From the NCBI GenBank assembly GCA_044433115.1, contig JAWXTY010000001.1, positions 1 through 64,000 on the forward strand: DNA of 64,000 bases, given 5' to 3'. Source of the DNA: CAKUIA01 sp044433115 (GTDB lineage: Bacteria; Verrucomicrobiota; Verrucomicrobiia; Opitutales; Intestinicryptomonadaceae). Below the pieces are notes generated by a model. It was not told where the DNA came from and did not search any database. It was given only the letters and a program-made list of their open reading frames with translations. Below are positions 54,742 to 63,111 of the stretch, one piece after another. Position numbers and translations under genes: made by a program. Numbering within the stretch: the first letter of the stretch is position 1; the number at the start of each line of letters is the position of its first letter.

Positions 54742-54767
54742 AGTATAATTAAAACTACAAAAAAGAG

Positions 54768-54798
54768 TAGAGCGACAAAATTGTTGCTCTATTTTTTT
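54768..54798 (+). terminator. Rho-independent terminator
   Basis: TAGAGCGACAA pairs with TTGTTGCTCTA (one G-T pair) and is followed by seven Ts. It closes the SnoaL-like gene and insulates the sigma-54 operon downstream. Confidence 0.85.
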
Positions 54799-54814
54799 GT
54801 CTAAACTAATATCG

Positions 54815-54826
54815 TACAAATTTGTA
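54815..54826. promoter_or_regulatory. palindrome, candidate activator site
   Basis: A perfect 12-bp palindrome, TACAAATTTGTA, lies about 115 bp upstream of the sigma-54 promoter, at the distance where bacterial enhancer-binding proteins usually bind. It could equally be chance in AT-rich DNA. Confidence 0.3.
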
Positions 54827-54928
54827 TTTAGTTAAGATTTATCTATTTATAGTCAAAAAATGGCTGTATTTCTTTTATTTACTTGATGAAATCGAGATTT
54901 ATGACTTTCAAACAAGCCTCAAAAATTG

Positions 54929-54945
54929 CTGGCACGCTAATTGCT
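54929..54945 (+). promoter_or_regulatory. sigma-54 (-24/-12) promoter of the TRAP-eut operon
   Basis: CTGGCACGCTAATTGCT matches the sigma-54 consensus TGGCACG-N4-TTGCW at every conserved position with the right GG-to-GC spacing. The start of transcription should fall about 12 bp later, near 54955, leaving a leader of about 85 nt before the TRAP binding-protein gene. Such promoters need an ATP-dependent activator, so the operon should be switched on by a signal, perhaps its substrate. I saw no other match this good in the window. Confidence 0.75.
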
Positions 54946-55039
54946 AGATAAAAAAATGTAAGTTAATTATATTTTTAGCAAAAGACAGCTAAAGGGCTTA
55001 CAAAAAATTAAATATCTTTCAACTAAATAGGAAGAAATA

Positions 55040-56113
55040 ATGAACGAAGTAAATAATTCAGAAACTAATAATATTAGCAAGCGTAGCTTTTTAAAGAAAG
55101 CTGGCGCTACAGCCGCACTAGTAGCAAGTGCTCCATATATAATGGGTGCAGCGAAAAAGCCTATTAGGTGGAGAATGCAAACTTACGCTGGTTCAGTTTT
55201 AGGTGAACACGTAATTAAACCAGCAATTGATGCTTTTAATAAAGCTGCTAACGGCGAGATGATTATTGATTTGTATTATGCAGACCAATTAATTCCTACT
55301 TCGGAATTATTTAGTGCATTGCAAAAAGGTACAATTGATTGCGTACAAAGTGATGACGACTCTATGGACTCTCAAGCTGATGTTGCACCATTTTCTGCAT
55401 ATTTCCCAATGGCTACACGTTATAGCTTGGACGTTCCTGCTTTGTTCAATCAATTTGGCTTAGGCGAAGTTTGGGCAGACTCTTACAAGGCTGTAAAGGG
55501 TATCACTTGGATTAGCTCTGGTGGTTTTGACCCATGTCATTTTATCACTAAAAAACCTATTAAATCTATAGAAGACTTAAAGGGCTTGAAAATTTATACA
55601 GCTCCAACTATTGGTAGGTTTTTGAATAAATTTGGTGTAATTCCAGTAACTGTTCCTTACGAAGACGTTGAAATGGCAATTCGTACAGGCGAGCTTGATG
55701 GTACAGCTTGGTGTGGTATTACAGAAGCATACACAGTTGGTTGGGCAAACCCTACAGAGTACTTCTTGACTAACAATATTTCTGGTGCTTGGATTGGTTC
55801 ATTCTTGGCTAATACAAAATCTTGGGAAGCTTTACCTGAACACTTGCAAGAATTGTTCAAGGTATGTATGGATAGCTCTCACTATTATAGACAGTATTGG
55901 TATTGGGGTGGCGAAGCAGACTTGCGTGTAAATGGCGACAAGTTGAAGTTGACTACTCTTCCTCCTGAAGACTACAAGAAACTTGAAGACGCAAGTGCAG
56001 ATTTCTGGAAAGATATCGTAGCAGAAGGTGGTCCTAACGCACAAAAAGTTGTGGATATATTCACAAAGTACAATGCGATGATGGAAAAGGCTGGTCCTCC
56101 ATATAGATACTAA
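55040..56113 (+). CDS. dctP: TRAP transporter substrate-binding protein DctP
   Basis: A 357-aa periplasmic binding protein with a twin-arginine-like signal (SKRSFLKKAGATAALVASAP, Lys-Arg in place of Arg-Arg). The DctP body shows IDLYYADQLIPTSELFSALQ, DLKGLKIYTAPTIGRFLNKF and AIRTGELDGTAWCGITEAYT. The conserved Arg that normally pairs with a carboxylate is not evident at APTIGRFL, where only one Arg stands, so the ligand may differ from C4 acids; this needs alignment. It is first in the operon, preceded by a GGAAG ribosome site. Confidence 0.93.
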   Translation: MNEVNNSETNNISKRSFLKKAGATAALVASAPYIMGAAKKPIRWRMQTYAGSVLGEHVIKPAIDAFNKAANGEMIIDLYYADQLIPTSELFSALQKGTIDCVQSDDDSMDSQADVAPFSAYFPMATRYSLDVPALFNQFGLGEVWADSYKAVKGITWISSGGFDPCHFITKKPIKSIEDLKGLKIYTAPTIGRFLNKFGVIPVTVPYEDVEMAIRTGELDGTAWCGITEAYTVGWANPTEYFLTNNISGAWIGSFLANTKSWEALPEHLQELFKVCMDSSHYYRQYWYWGGEADLRVNGDKLKLTTLPPEDYKKLEDASADFWKDIVAEGGPNAQKVVDIFTKYNAMMEKAGPPYRY

Positions 56114-56143
56114 TCTATGAAATTCTAATATTTATAAATAACA

Positions 56144-56176
56144 ATAGGCTCTCTGAAATATGAGAGCCTATCTTTT
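56144..56176 (+). terminator. internal hairpin after dctP
   Basis: ATAGGCTCTC (56144-56153) pairs with GAGAGCCTAT (56162-56171) and is followed by CTTTT, a weak T run. Sitting between the binding-protein gene and the membrane-subunit genes, it likely ends or trims part of the transcripts so that much more binding protein than permease is made. Confidence 0.7.
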
Positions 56177-56199
56177 AAAAACCTTAATTTAATTTTAAT

Positions 56200-56796
56200 A
56201 TGTATATCAGAAGAACAAGATTTGACGACTTTGATGATTGGATGCATTCGGAGTCTTATGATAAATTTAAGGACACTTATATTAGTCCTATTATTAAGCT
56301 TATGCGTGGATATGTAAAGGTAGTTGACGCTGTAAATGGCTTTGTTGGTGGTGTTGCAATGTACCTGCTTTTAGTTATGATGGGTGTATTGATTTACGCA
56401 GTAGTATCTAACGCTTTGAAATTTCACGTAGTTTGGGCAGTAGAGATGGCTCAATTTACAATGGCTGCCTATTATTTGCTAGGTGGTGGAGCTAGCCTCA
56501 AGAGAGGTATACACGTGAGAATGGACTTTCTTTACGAGAAGTGGTCTCTAAAAAAGAAAGCTATGATAGATATATTTACTATATTCTTTTTGATGTTTTA
56601 TTGTTGGGCTTTGGTTCGAGGTGGCTGGGAAAGTTGCGAGTATGCTTTGGAATTTGGACAAAAAAGCAGAAGTATTTGGAGACCTTACTTAGCTCCTATT
56701 AAGATAATTATGACTACTGGTATGGCTTTAATGCTATTGCAAGCTACAGCAGAGTTAATTAAAGATTGCTTTAGAGCATTTTCTAAGGAGGTTTAA
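56200..56796 (+). CDS. dctQ: TRAP transporter small permease DctQ
   Basis: A 198-aa protein with four membrane segments. A cytoplasmic charged N-terminus of about 45 residues precedes VAMYLLLVMMGVLIYAVVSN, and VWAVEMAQFTMAAYYLLGGGASLKRGIHVRMD is the DctQ family block. It pairs with DctM in the inner membrane. The ATG at 56200 lies just past the hairpin, and dctM begins 3 nt after its end. Confidence 0.9.
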   Translation: MYIRRTRFDDFDDWMHSESYDKFKDTYISPIIKLMRGYVKVVDAVNGFVGGVAMYLLLVMMGVLIYAVVSNALKFHVVWAVEMAQFTMAAYYLLGGGASLKRGIHVRMDFLYEKWSLKKKAMIDIFTIFFLMFYCWALVRGGWESCEYALEFGQKSRSIWRPYLAPIKIIMTTGMALMLLQATAELIKDCFRAFSKEV

Positions 56797-56799
56797 GTT

Positions 56800-58122
56800 A
56801 TGGCACCTGAATTAATTATATTGTTGATGTTTTCAACTCTTATGCTTTTGATGCTCACAGGTCAGCGTGTATTTGCTGCTATGGGCTTTGTAGGGGTAGT
56901 TGCCGCTATGTTTTTGTGGGGAGAAGGTTCTACTTCTATAGGTTTTGATGCTGCGATAAAGCTCTTTAACTGGTACCCTATGTTGACCTTGCCTATGTTT
57001 GTATTTATGGGCTTTATGTTGTCTGAGTCTGGGATAGCAAATGATATGTACAAGATGTTCCACGTGTGGATGGGTTCTATAAATGGGGGCTTAGCTATAG
57101 GTACATTATTGGTAATGGTATTAATTTCTTGTATGAATGGTTTGTCTGTGGCTGGTATGGCTATAGGTTGTAGTGTGGCTTTGCCAGAATTGCTCAAGCG
57201 TAAGTACGACAAGCGTATGATTAGTGGCTTGATACAAGCAGGTAGCTCGCTAGGGATTTTAGTTCCTCCAAGTATAGTATTAGTATTATATGCAATGATA
57301 GCTCGCCAACCTGTAACTCAATTGTGGTTAGCAGGCATAGGTCCTGGTTTATTGTTAAGTGGCTTGTTCTTGTTATACATAGTTGTAAGGTGCAAAATTA
57401 ACCCTAAGTTGGGTCCTGCATTGCCTAAGGAAGAGCGTAACTTTACTATGAAGGAAAAGCTAAGAGTGCTAAGTTCTGGTATCGTTCCTTTGCTCTTGAT
57501 ATTTTCAGTTATAGGTTCTTTCTTTATGGGACTAACTAGCTTAGTTGAAAGTTCGGCAGTGGGTGCATTGGGTTCTTTGATAGTTGCTATAGGCAGAAGA
57601 AGATTGAGCTGGAAGGTTTTCAAAAAGACTCTAGTTGAGACTTTGGATAACTCTGCAATGTTTATGTGGATTATGATGGCAGCCTTGGCATTTGCTGCAG
57701 TATTCGATGGCTTAGGAGCAGTTAGAGCTATAGAAAACTTGTTCTTGCAAGATTGGGGCTTAAGCCCTTGGACTCTTATGCTTTTAATGCAATTATCATT
57801 CTTGATTTTGGGTATATTCTTAGATGACACAGCAATGCTTGTAATCGTTGCACCTCTATATATACCTCTAGTTATAAAGCTTGGATTTGACCCTATATGG
57901 TTCGGCATACTATATACTATAACTTGCCAAATTGCATATATCACTCCACCTTTTGGATATAACTTATTCTTGATGAGAGCAATGTCGCCTCCTGATATAA
58001 CAATCAAAGATATTTACGCATCTATAATTCCATTCTTGATTATTATGTTTATAGCTTTGATTTTGATAATGATATTCCCTCAAATCGCATTGTGGATACC
58101 TTCATTATTCCCTAACTTATAA
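56800..58122 (+). CDS. dctM: TRAP transporter large permease DctM
   Basis: A 440-aa membrane protein with about 12 segments, the sodium-driven channel part of the TRAP system. Family blocks: LPMFVFMGFMLSESGIANDM, IQAGSSLGILVPPSIVLVLY and FLILGIFLDDTAMLVIVAPL, ending TCQIAYITPPFGYNLFLMR. It ends 9 nt before the first eutB, so the transporter and the lyase are one transcription unit. Confidence 0.95.
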   Translation: MAPELIILLMFSTLMLLMLTGQRVFAAMGFVGVVAAMFLWGEGSTSIGFDAAIKLFNWYPMLTLPMFVFMGFMLSESGIANDMYKMFHVWMGSINGGLAIGTLLVMVLISCMNGLSVAGMAIGCSVALPELLKRKYDKRMISGLIQAGSSLGILVPPSIVLVLYAMIARQPVTQLWLAGIGPGLLLSGLFLLYIVVRCKINPKLGPALPKEERNFTMKEKLRVLSSGIVPLLLIFSVIGSFFMGLTSLVESSAVGALGSLIVAIGRRRLSWKVFKKTLVETLDNSAMFMWIMMAALAFAAVFDGLGAVRAIENLFLQDWGLSPWTLMLLMQLSFLILGIFLDDTAMLVIVAPLYIPLVIKLGFDPIWFGILYTITCQIAYITPPFGYNLFLMRAMSPPDITIKDIYASIIPFLIIMFIALILIMIFPQIALWIPSLFPNL

Positions 58123-58131
58123 GGATTAAAA

Positions 58132-59520
58132 ATGGCTAAGAGAAATGTAACTATAAATAGTGTAGTTTATAACTTCAATTCGCTCAAGGAACTTATGGCT
58201 AAGGCGTCCCCACTAAGAAGTGGCGACATCTTAGCTGGAGTTGCTGCCCAAAACGAGCAAGAGAGAGTTGCTGCCCAAATTTGTCTAAGTGAAGTTCCTC
58301 TAAGGGACTTTCTTGGCGAAGATTTTGTGCCAGCAGAAGAGGACGAAGTCTCTAGGCTAATTTTAAAACAACACGACGCAAAGGCTTTTGAGCTTATTAA
58401 AGATTTAACTGTGGGCGAATTTAGAAATTGGCTCTTAGATTATAATTGTACAAATGAAGTTTTAGAGTCTATAACTTGGGCTTTGACTCCTGAAATTCTT
58501 TCGGCTGTATCTAAAATTATGTGTAATCAAGACTTGATTTTAGTTGCGTCAAAGCGAAAGGTTATAACTAAATTTAGGGATACTCTTGGGTTAAAGGGGC
58601 ATTTCTCTTCTAGGTTACAACCCAACCACCCAAGCGACGATTTAATGGGTATAACTGCCTCTACCTTAGATGGCTTGTTATATGGCTCTGGCGACGCTGT
58701 AATAGGTATAAATCCAGCGACAGATAGCGTGCCAGTTATGGGCGAAATACTCAAGCGTATAGACGATTTAATCCAACGCTATGAGATACCAACTCAATCT
58801 TGCGTGCTTGCTCACCTAACTAATTCCATAGAAATTATGAAGCAAAATGTGCCTATAGACTTGGTATTTCAATCTATAGCAGGCACTCAAAAGGCTAATG
58901 AGAACTTTGGTATAAATTTAGATATGATAGACGAAGCCCACAAAATGGCTCTGTCATTAAATAGAGGTACAGTTGGCAATAATGTTATGTATTTCGAAAC
59001 AGGACAAGGTTCGGCTCTATCTGCTGAAGCGAATTTTGGAATGGATATGCAAACTTGCGAAGCTCGTGCCTATGCAGTAGCTAGAGAGTTTCCTCCTTTA
59101 TTGATAAATACTGTAGTTGGATTTATTGGTCCTGAATATTTGTATAATGGCAAGCAAATTACAAGGGCAGGGCTTGAAGACCACTTCTGTGGCAAGCTCT
59201 TGGGGCTACCTATGGGTTGCGATGTTTGTTATACTAATCACGCAGACGCCGACCAAAATGATATGGATAACCTTTTGACGCTCTTAGCTAGTGCAGGCTT
59301 AAATTTTGCTATGGGTATTCCTGGTTGCGACGACATTATGTTGGGTTATCAAACTACATCTTTCCACGATATTTTATATATAAGGCAACTCTACAATCTA
59401 AGAGCTGCTCCTGAATTTGAAGATTGGTTATTAAAAATGAATATATTTAAAGATAGCACACGCTTAAATTCTATAGATAATAAAAATTTACTTCTAAAAG
59501 ATGAATTCATCAAAGCATAG
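58132..59520 (+). CDS. eutB: ethanolamine ammonia-lyase large subunit, copy 1
   Basis: A 462-aa EutB. This adenosylcobalamin enzyme splits ethanolamine into acetaldehyde and ammonia. Against E. coli EutB (from memory) the active-site residues are kept: Arg and Gln of SRLQPNH (Arg160, Gln162), Asn of GINPATD (Asn193), Glu of YFETGQGSALSAEANFG (Glu287) and Asp of MGCDVCYTNHADADQ (Asp362). It follows dctM by 9 nt and overlaps copy 2 by 20 nt. No EutA reactivase, EutH or shell gene is in the window. Confidence 0.95.
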   Translation: MAKRNVTINSVVYNFNSLKELMAKASPLRSGDILAGVAAQNEQERVAAQICLSEVPLRDFLGEDFVPAEEDEVSRLILKQHDAKAFELIKDLTVGEFRNWLLDYNCTNEVLESITWALTPEILSAVSKIMCNQDLILVASKRKVITKFRDTLGLKGHFSSRLQPNHPSDDLMGITASTLDGLLYGSGDAVIGINPATDSVPVMGEILKRIDDLIQRYEIPTQSCVLAHLTNSIEIMKQNVPIDLVFQSIAGTQKANENFGINLDMIDEAHKMALSLNRGTVGNNVMYFETGQGSALSAEANFGMDMQTCEARAYAVAREFPPLLINTVVGFIGPEYLYNGKQITRAGLEDHFCGKLLGLPMGCDVCYTNHADADQNDMDNLLTLLASAGLNFAMGIPGCDDIMLGYQTTSFHDILYIRQLYNLRAAPEFEDWLLKMNIFKDSTRLNSIDNKNLLLKDEFIKA

Positions 59521-60895
59521 TTGGAATATAGAGCTTAGAAAGAATTTTTATTCATTTGGGTCTCTTAAAGAACTTATGGCAAAGGCTACCCCATTTCGTA
59601 GTGGCGATGTCTTAGCGAAGATTGCAGCTCATAGCCAAGAAGAACGCATTGCAGCTCAAATTTGCCTAAGCGAAGTTCCCCTAAACCAATTTCTTGAGGA
59701 CTTGCTTATCCCTTACGAACTCGACGAGATTACTAGGCTGATTATAGATACGCACGACAAAAAGGCATTTGAATTAATTAAAGATTTAACTGTGGGCGAA
59801 TTTAGAGAATTTTTGCTTGAATACGAAACAGACACTGCTGTATTAAGTTCTATACAAAAGGGCTTAACTCCTGAGATGGTGGCAGCTGTATCTAAAATTA
59901 TGGGCAATCAAGACTTGATTTTAGTTGCGTCGAAGTGCAATGTTGTAACTAAATTCAACAATACTATAGGGCTTAAAGGCAATTTCTCTACTCGTATTCA
60001 GCCAAATCACCCAAGCGATGACTTAAAGGGCATTGCTGCTTCTATGATAGATGGGCTTATGTATGGAATTGGCGATGCTGTAATAGGGATAAATCCTGCG
60101 ACTGATAGTATGCAAAAGATTGAGTCTATTTTAAATTTAGCAAACGATGTTATAAATGAATATGAGATACCAACTCAGTCTTGCGTGCTAACTCATATAA
60201 CTAATATAATGGAGCTTATGCAAAGGAATGTGCCTGTGGACTTGGTATTTCAATCTATAGCAGGCACTCAAGAGGCAAATAGAGGCTTTGGTGTAGATTT
60301 ATCTATGATTAGGGAGGCTCAAGATATGGCTTTGTCTCTAAAGCGAGGTAAAGTTGGCAATAATCTTATGTATTTCGAAACTGGGCAAGGAACAGCTCTT
60401 TCGGCTGAGGCAAATTATGGGGTAGATATGCAAACTTGCGAGGCTCGTGCTTATGCGATTGCTAGGGAGTTTTCCCCACTTTTGGTCAATACTGTAGTTG
60501 GCTTTATAGGGCCTGAATATTTATACGATGGTAAGCAAGTTACTAGGGCAGGGCTTGAAGACCACTTCTGTGGCAAGCTATTGGGAATACCTATGGGTTG
60601 CGATGTTTGTTATACTAATCACGCAAATATAGACCAAGATGACCAAGATAATCTACTAACTTTACTTGCAAGTGCTGGGCTAACTTTTATAATGGGTATC
60701 CCTGGTTGGGACGATATTATGCTTGGCAATCAGACAACTTCTTATCACGATTGCCACTATATAAGGCAGTTGCTATCTTTGCGTCCTGCTCCAGAATTTG
60801 AAGCTTGGCTCGAAAAAATAGGTATACAAAAAAATCTAAAACTAAACAATTTTAACGAAAATAGGATATTAAATTATGGACTTATCGCTCAATAA
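59501..60895 (+). CDS. eutB: ethanolamine ammonia-lyase large subunit, copy 2
   Basis: A 464-aa paralogue of copy 1, about two-thirds identical by eye. The same active-site residues are kept (TRIQPNHPSDD, GINPATD, YFETGQGTALSAEANYG, MGCDVCYTNH). It differs nearby: HADADQ reads HANIDQ, and the usual LGYQTT near the end reads LGNQTT. Both copies therefore look active but may differ in substrate or in how they pair with EutC. Its start overlaps copy 1 and its end overlaps eutC, each by 20 nt, so all three are made in step. Confidence 0.93.
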   Translation: MNSSKHSWNIELRKNFYSFGSLKELMAKATPFRSGDVLAKIAAHSQEERIAAQICLSEVPLNQFLEDLLIPYELDEITRLIIDTHDKKAFELIKDLTVGEFREFLLEYETDTAVLSSIQKGLTPEMVAAVSKIMGNQDLILVASKCNVVTKFNNTIGLKGNFSTRIQPNHPSDDLKGIAASMIDGLMYGIGDAVIGINPATDSMQKIESILNLANDVINEYEIPTQSCVLTHITNIMELMQRNVPVDLVFQSIAGTQEANRGFGVDLSMIREAQDMALSLKRGKVGNNLMYFETGQGTALSAEANYGVDMQTCEARAYAIAREFSPLLVNTVVGFIGPEYLYDGKQVTRAGLEDHFCGKLLGIPMGCDVCYTNHANIDQDDQDNLLTLLASAGLTFIMGIPGWDDIMLGNQTTSYHDCHYIRQLLSLRPAPEFEAWLEKIGIQKNLKLNNFNENRILNYGLIAQ

Positions 60896-61691
60896 TAATA
60901 CAGAAAAATTTGTCTCAAAGCCAGACCCTTGGCAAGCTATACGCAATTTCACAAATGCTAGAATTGCTATTGGCAGAGCAGGCGGCAGCCAACGTACAGA
61001 GTCTATCTTGGACTTTAGGCTATCGCACGCAATGGCTAAAGATGCTGTAAATTCTAAGTTTGATACAGAAGGCATTAAAGCTGGGCTAAACACTCTTGGC
61101 TTGGAATACGAGACTCTTGACACTTGCATTAGCGATAAATCAAGCTATTTGATGAACCCAGACTTGGGGCGTATCTTAAACGACGAGTCTAGGGCAAAGT
61201 TAAAGGGGTTTAAGGCTAAGTATAAGGACTGCAAGTTTGCTATAATTATTTCAGATGGGCTTTCTGGAAATGCTGTAAATGCACATAGCGTGATTACCTT
61301 AAAGTATATTTTGGATAATCTGCCAGCTCAAGATTGGAAGCTATATCCTATATTTTTAGTTCCTTTTGCTAGAGTGAAAATCCAAGACGATATATCTGAA
61401 ATCTTGGGGGCAAGGCACTCAATGACTCTAATTGGTGAACGCCCTGGGCTAGCTTCACCAGATAGTATGAGTTCATATTTCACTTATACTGCTACAAACA
61501 AAACAGTTGAGTCTGACAGAAATTGTATATCTAATATTCGTCCTGAAGGCTTAGCCCCAAAATTAGCAGGTAAAAAAATTGCAATACTCCTTTCGCAATC
61601 GCTAGAACGCAAAATTAGTGGCACTGCCCTAAAAGACAATATAGATATGGCAATGCTCGAAGCTGAAGTTTATAATAAGGAACTTCAATAA
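60876..61691 (+). CDS. eutC: ethanolamine ammonia-lyase small subunit
   Basis: A 271-aa EutC, which completes the B12-binding site of the lyase. Family blocks: WQAIRNFTNARIAIGRAGGS, ILDFRLSHAMAKDAV, ISDGLSGNAVNAHS, LIGERPGLASPDSMSSYFTY and RNCISNIRPEGL. Slightly shorter than the E. coli protein at the N-terminus. It is the last gene of the overlapping eut set; there is only one small subunit for two large ones. Confidence 0.95.
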   Translation: MDLSLNNNTEKFVSKPDPWQAIRNFTNARIAIGRAGGSQRTESILDFRLSHAMAKDAVNSKFDTEGIKAGLNTLGLEYETLDTCISDKSSYLMNPDLGRILNDESRAKLKGFKAKYKDCKFAIIISDGLSGNAVNAHSVITLKYILDNLPAQDWKLYPIFLVPFARVKIQDDISEILGARHSMTLIGERPGLASPDSMSSYFTYTATNKTVESDRNCISNIRPEGLAPKLAGKKIAILLSQSLERKISGTALKDNIDMAMLEAEVYNKELQ

Positions 61692-61792
61692 TAACTTATA
61701 AAAATAGAGACTTATTTAAATATAATTTGTCTAAGCTTTAGGGCTTGAATAATTTTTGAAAATATCTATGTTCCTAAGAATATAAAATAAAT

Positions 61793-62578
61793 ATGGGTAA
61801 AATATCTTCAAATGCAGAAACTTTAAACGAGGTGATTTCTTTCGGCGAATACAAGGCGAGGTATAGGTCATCTAAGACTTTTTTGTTGGGCTTTATGGGT
61901 GGGCTTTATATAGCTATTGCAGCAACTGGCAATATTTTTGTAAATTGTTTAGTTGGAGGAGGCTTAGGGCATTTCTTGGGAGCTTTGATTTTCCCTGTGG
62001 GCATATCCCTTGTAGCCTTAGTTGGAGGCTCACTTTTCACTGGCGATGCTCTTAAGGCATTGGCTTTAATCGAGCGTAAAATCAAAGTTAGAAGATTTGT
62101 TTACAATATATTTTCTGTGTGGCTTGGCAATTTTGTTGGGGCTTTATTTGTAATATCCCTATGCTTGGGGGCAAATTTATTTTACGAAGAAGCTTTAATA
62201 GATTATATACTCGAAACTGCGAGCTTTAAATTGAATATAGGAATTTTAGAAGCAATTTGCAGTGGCTTTCTCTGTAATCTACTAGTTGCAGGGGCGATTT
62301 GGTTGTCGCTTTCTACCAAAGACTTAGTGGGCAAAATCTTGGCGATATTTCCACCTATTATGCTCTTTGTACTTTGTGGTTTTCAGCACATAGTCGCAAA
62401 TATGTACTATATCAATTTGGGTGTTGCCTTAGACACTTCTATCTTTGATTTAAGCAATTATGCAAGCCACTTCCTCTTTGTAACTATAGGTAATTTCCTC
62501 TCAGGTGCTATATTCCTACCTGCGATGTACCACTTGATTTACAGAAAAGGCAGTTCTAAAAATCTGCCTTTAAGCTAA
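61793..62578 (+). CDS. formate/nitrite transporter (FNT) family channel
   Basis: A 261-aa inner-membrane protein with six segments and FNT marks: GFMGGLYIAIAATGN, GGSLFTGDALK, GFLCNLLVAGAIWLS and FVLCGFQHIVANMYYI with the channel His. FNT channels pass formate, nitrite, bisulfide or lactate as protonated forms. It lies 101 nt after eutC without a terminator in between, so it may share the transcript. It could export formate from PFL or another weak acid formed from acetaldehyde. It converges with the HD gene with a 3-nt gap. Confidence 0.88.
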   Translation: MGKISSNAETLNEVISFGEYKARYRSSKTFLLGFMGGLYIAIAATGNIFVNCLVGGGLGHFLGALIFPVGISLVALVGGSLFTGDALKALALIERKIKVRRFVYNIFSVWLGNFVGALFVISLCLGANLFYEEALIDYILETASFKLNIGILEAICSGFLCNLLVAGAIWLSLSTKDLVGKILAIFPPIMLFVLCGFQHIVANMYYINLGVALDTSIFDLSNYASHFLFVTIGNFLSGAIFLPAMYHLIYRKGSSKNLPLS

Positions 62579-62581
62579 GCC

Positions 62582-63094
62582 TTAAGCTAAGTCTTTGAAG
62601 ATTTTCTTAAATAGAGCTTTGCCTGTTTTTGTATGCACAAAAGTCTTGAAGAGTGCAGGTACTTTGTCTCTTGGGAAATAACCAGAGAGTATATTTGCAA
62701 TCAAGTCGCCTTCGTATAAGGGCATAAAGTTTAGGCTTTTTGCAAAGTCTAATTTATGATGAGTTGCAACTACGTTTGCAAGCCAATCCTTTTCTTCTTG
62801 AGTTAATCCATCAAAGGGCTCAAGAAACTCTTTAGCAACTTCTTCTCCAACACATTGTTGGTTTTTAGGCAAACAATTTCCATAAATACACTTAGACTTA
62901 GGGCAACCTATGTCGTGTAACCAAGCTGAGATTTCTAGCAAATCAACTTGTCTTTCGCTAAGATTTTCGCCAGAAGCAATGAGCCTTGTATATGAAACTA
63001 CTTCTTGCGTATGCAAAACATCGCTACGCATAAATTCAGGGAATTGAGAGTAATACTCAATAACCCCAAGTGCAATTTCGTCTTTTAGGCTCAT
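62582..63094 (-). CDS. HD-domain phosphohydrolase
   Basis: A 170-aa protein with the HD metal-site pattern: His in DVLHTQEVVSYT (about residue 28), the HD pair in SAWLHDIGCPKSK (about 59) and His-His in VVATHHKLDFAKS (about 112). Extra Cys (CPKSKCIYGNC, QQC) follow the HD pair. The family hydrolyses nucleotides or phosphate esters; the substrate is unknown. It is transcribed after the Sel1 gene upstream, 17 nt away. Confidence 0.85.
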   Translation of the reverse strand: MSLKDEIALGVIEYYSQFPEFMRSDVLHTQEVVSYTRLIASGENLSERQVDLLEISAWLHDIGCPKSKCIYGNCLPKNQQCVGEEVAKEFLEPFDGLTQEEKDWLANVVATHHKLDFAKSLNFMPLYEGDLIANILSGYFPRDKVPALFKTFVHTKTGKALFKKIFKDLA

Positions 63095-63111
63095 AATAAT
63101 CCAGCTTTCTC

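Noticed and set aside
54799..55039. Cobalamin riboswitch before the B12-dependent lyase operon
   Set aside because: I looked for the conserved B12-box and core and saw none; the leader holds a sigma-54 promoter instead.
57318..58007. 229-aa minus-strand reading frame
   Set aside because: Antisense to dctM. Long open shadows occur opposite hydrophobic genes in AT-rich DNA; no motif and no start signal.
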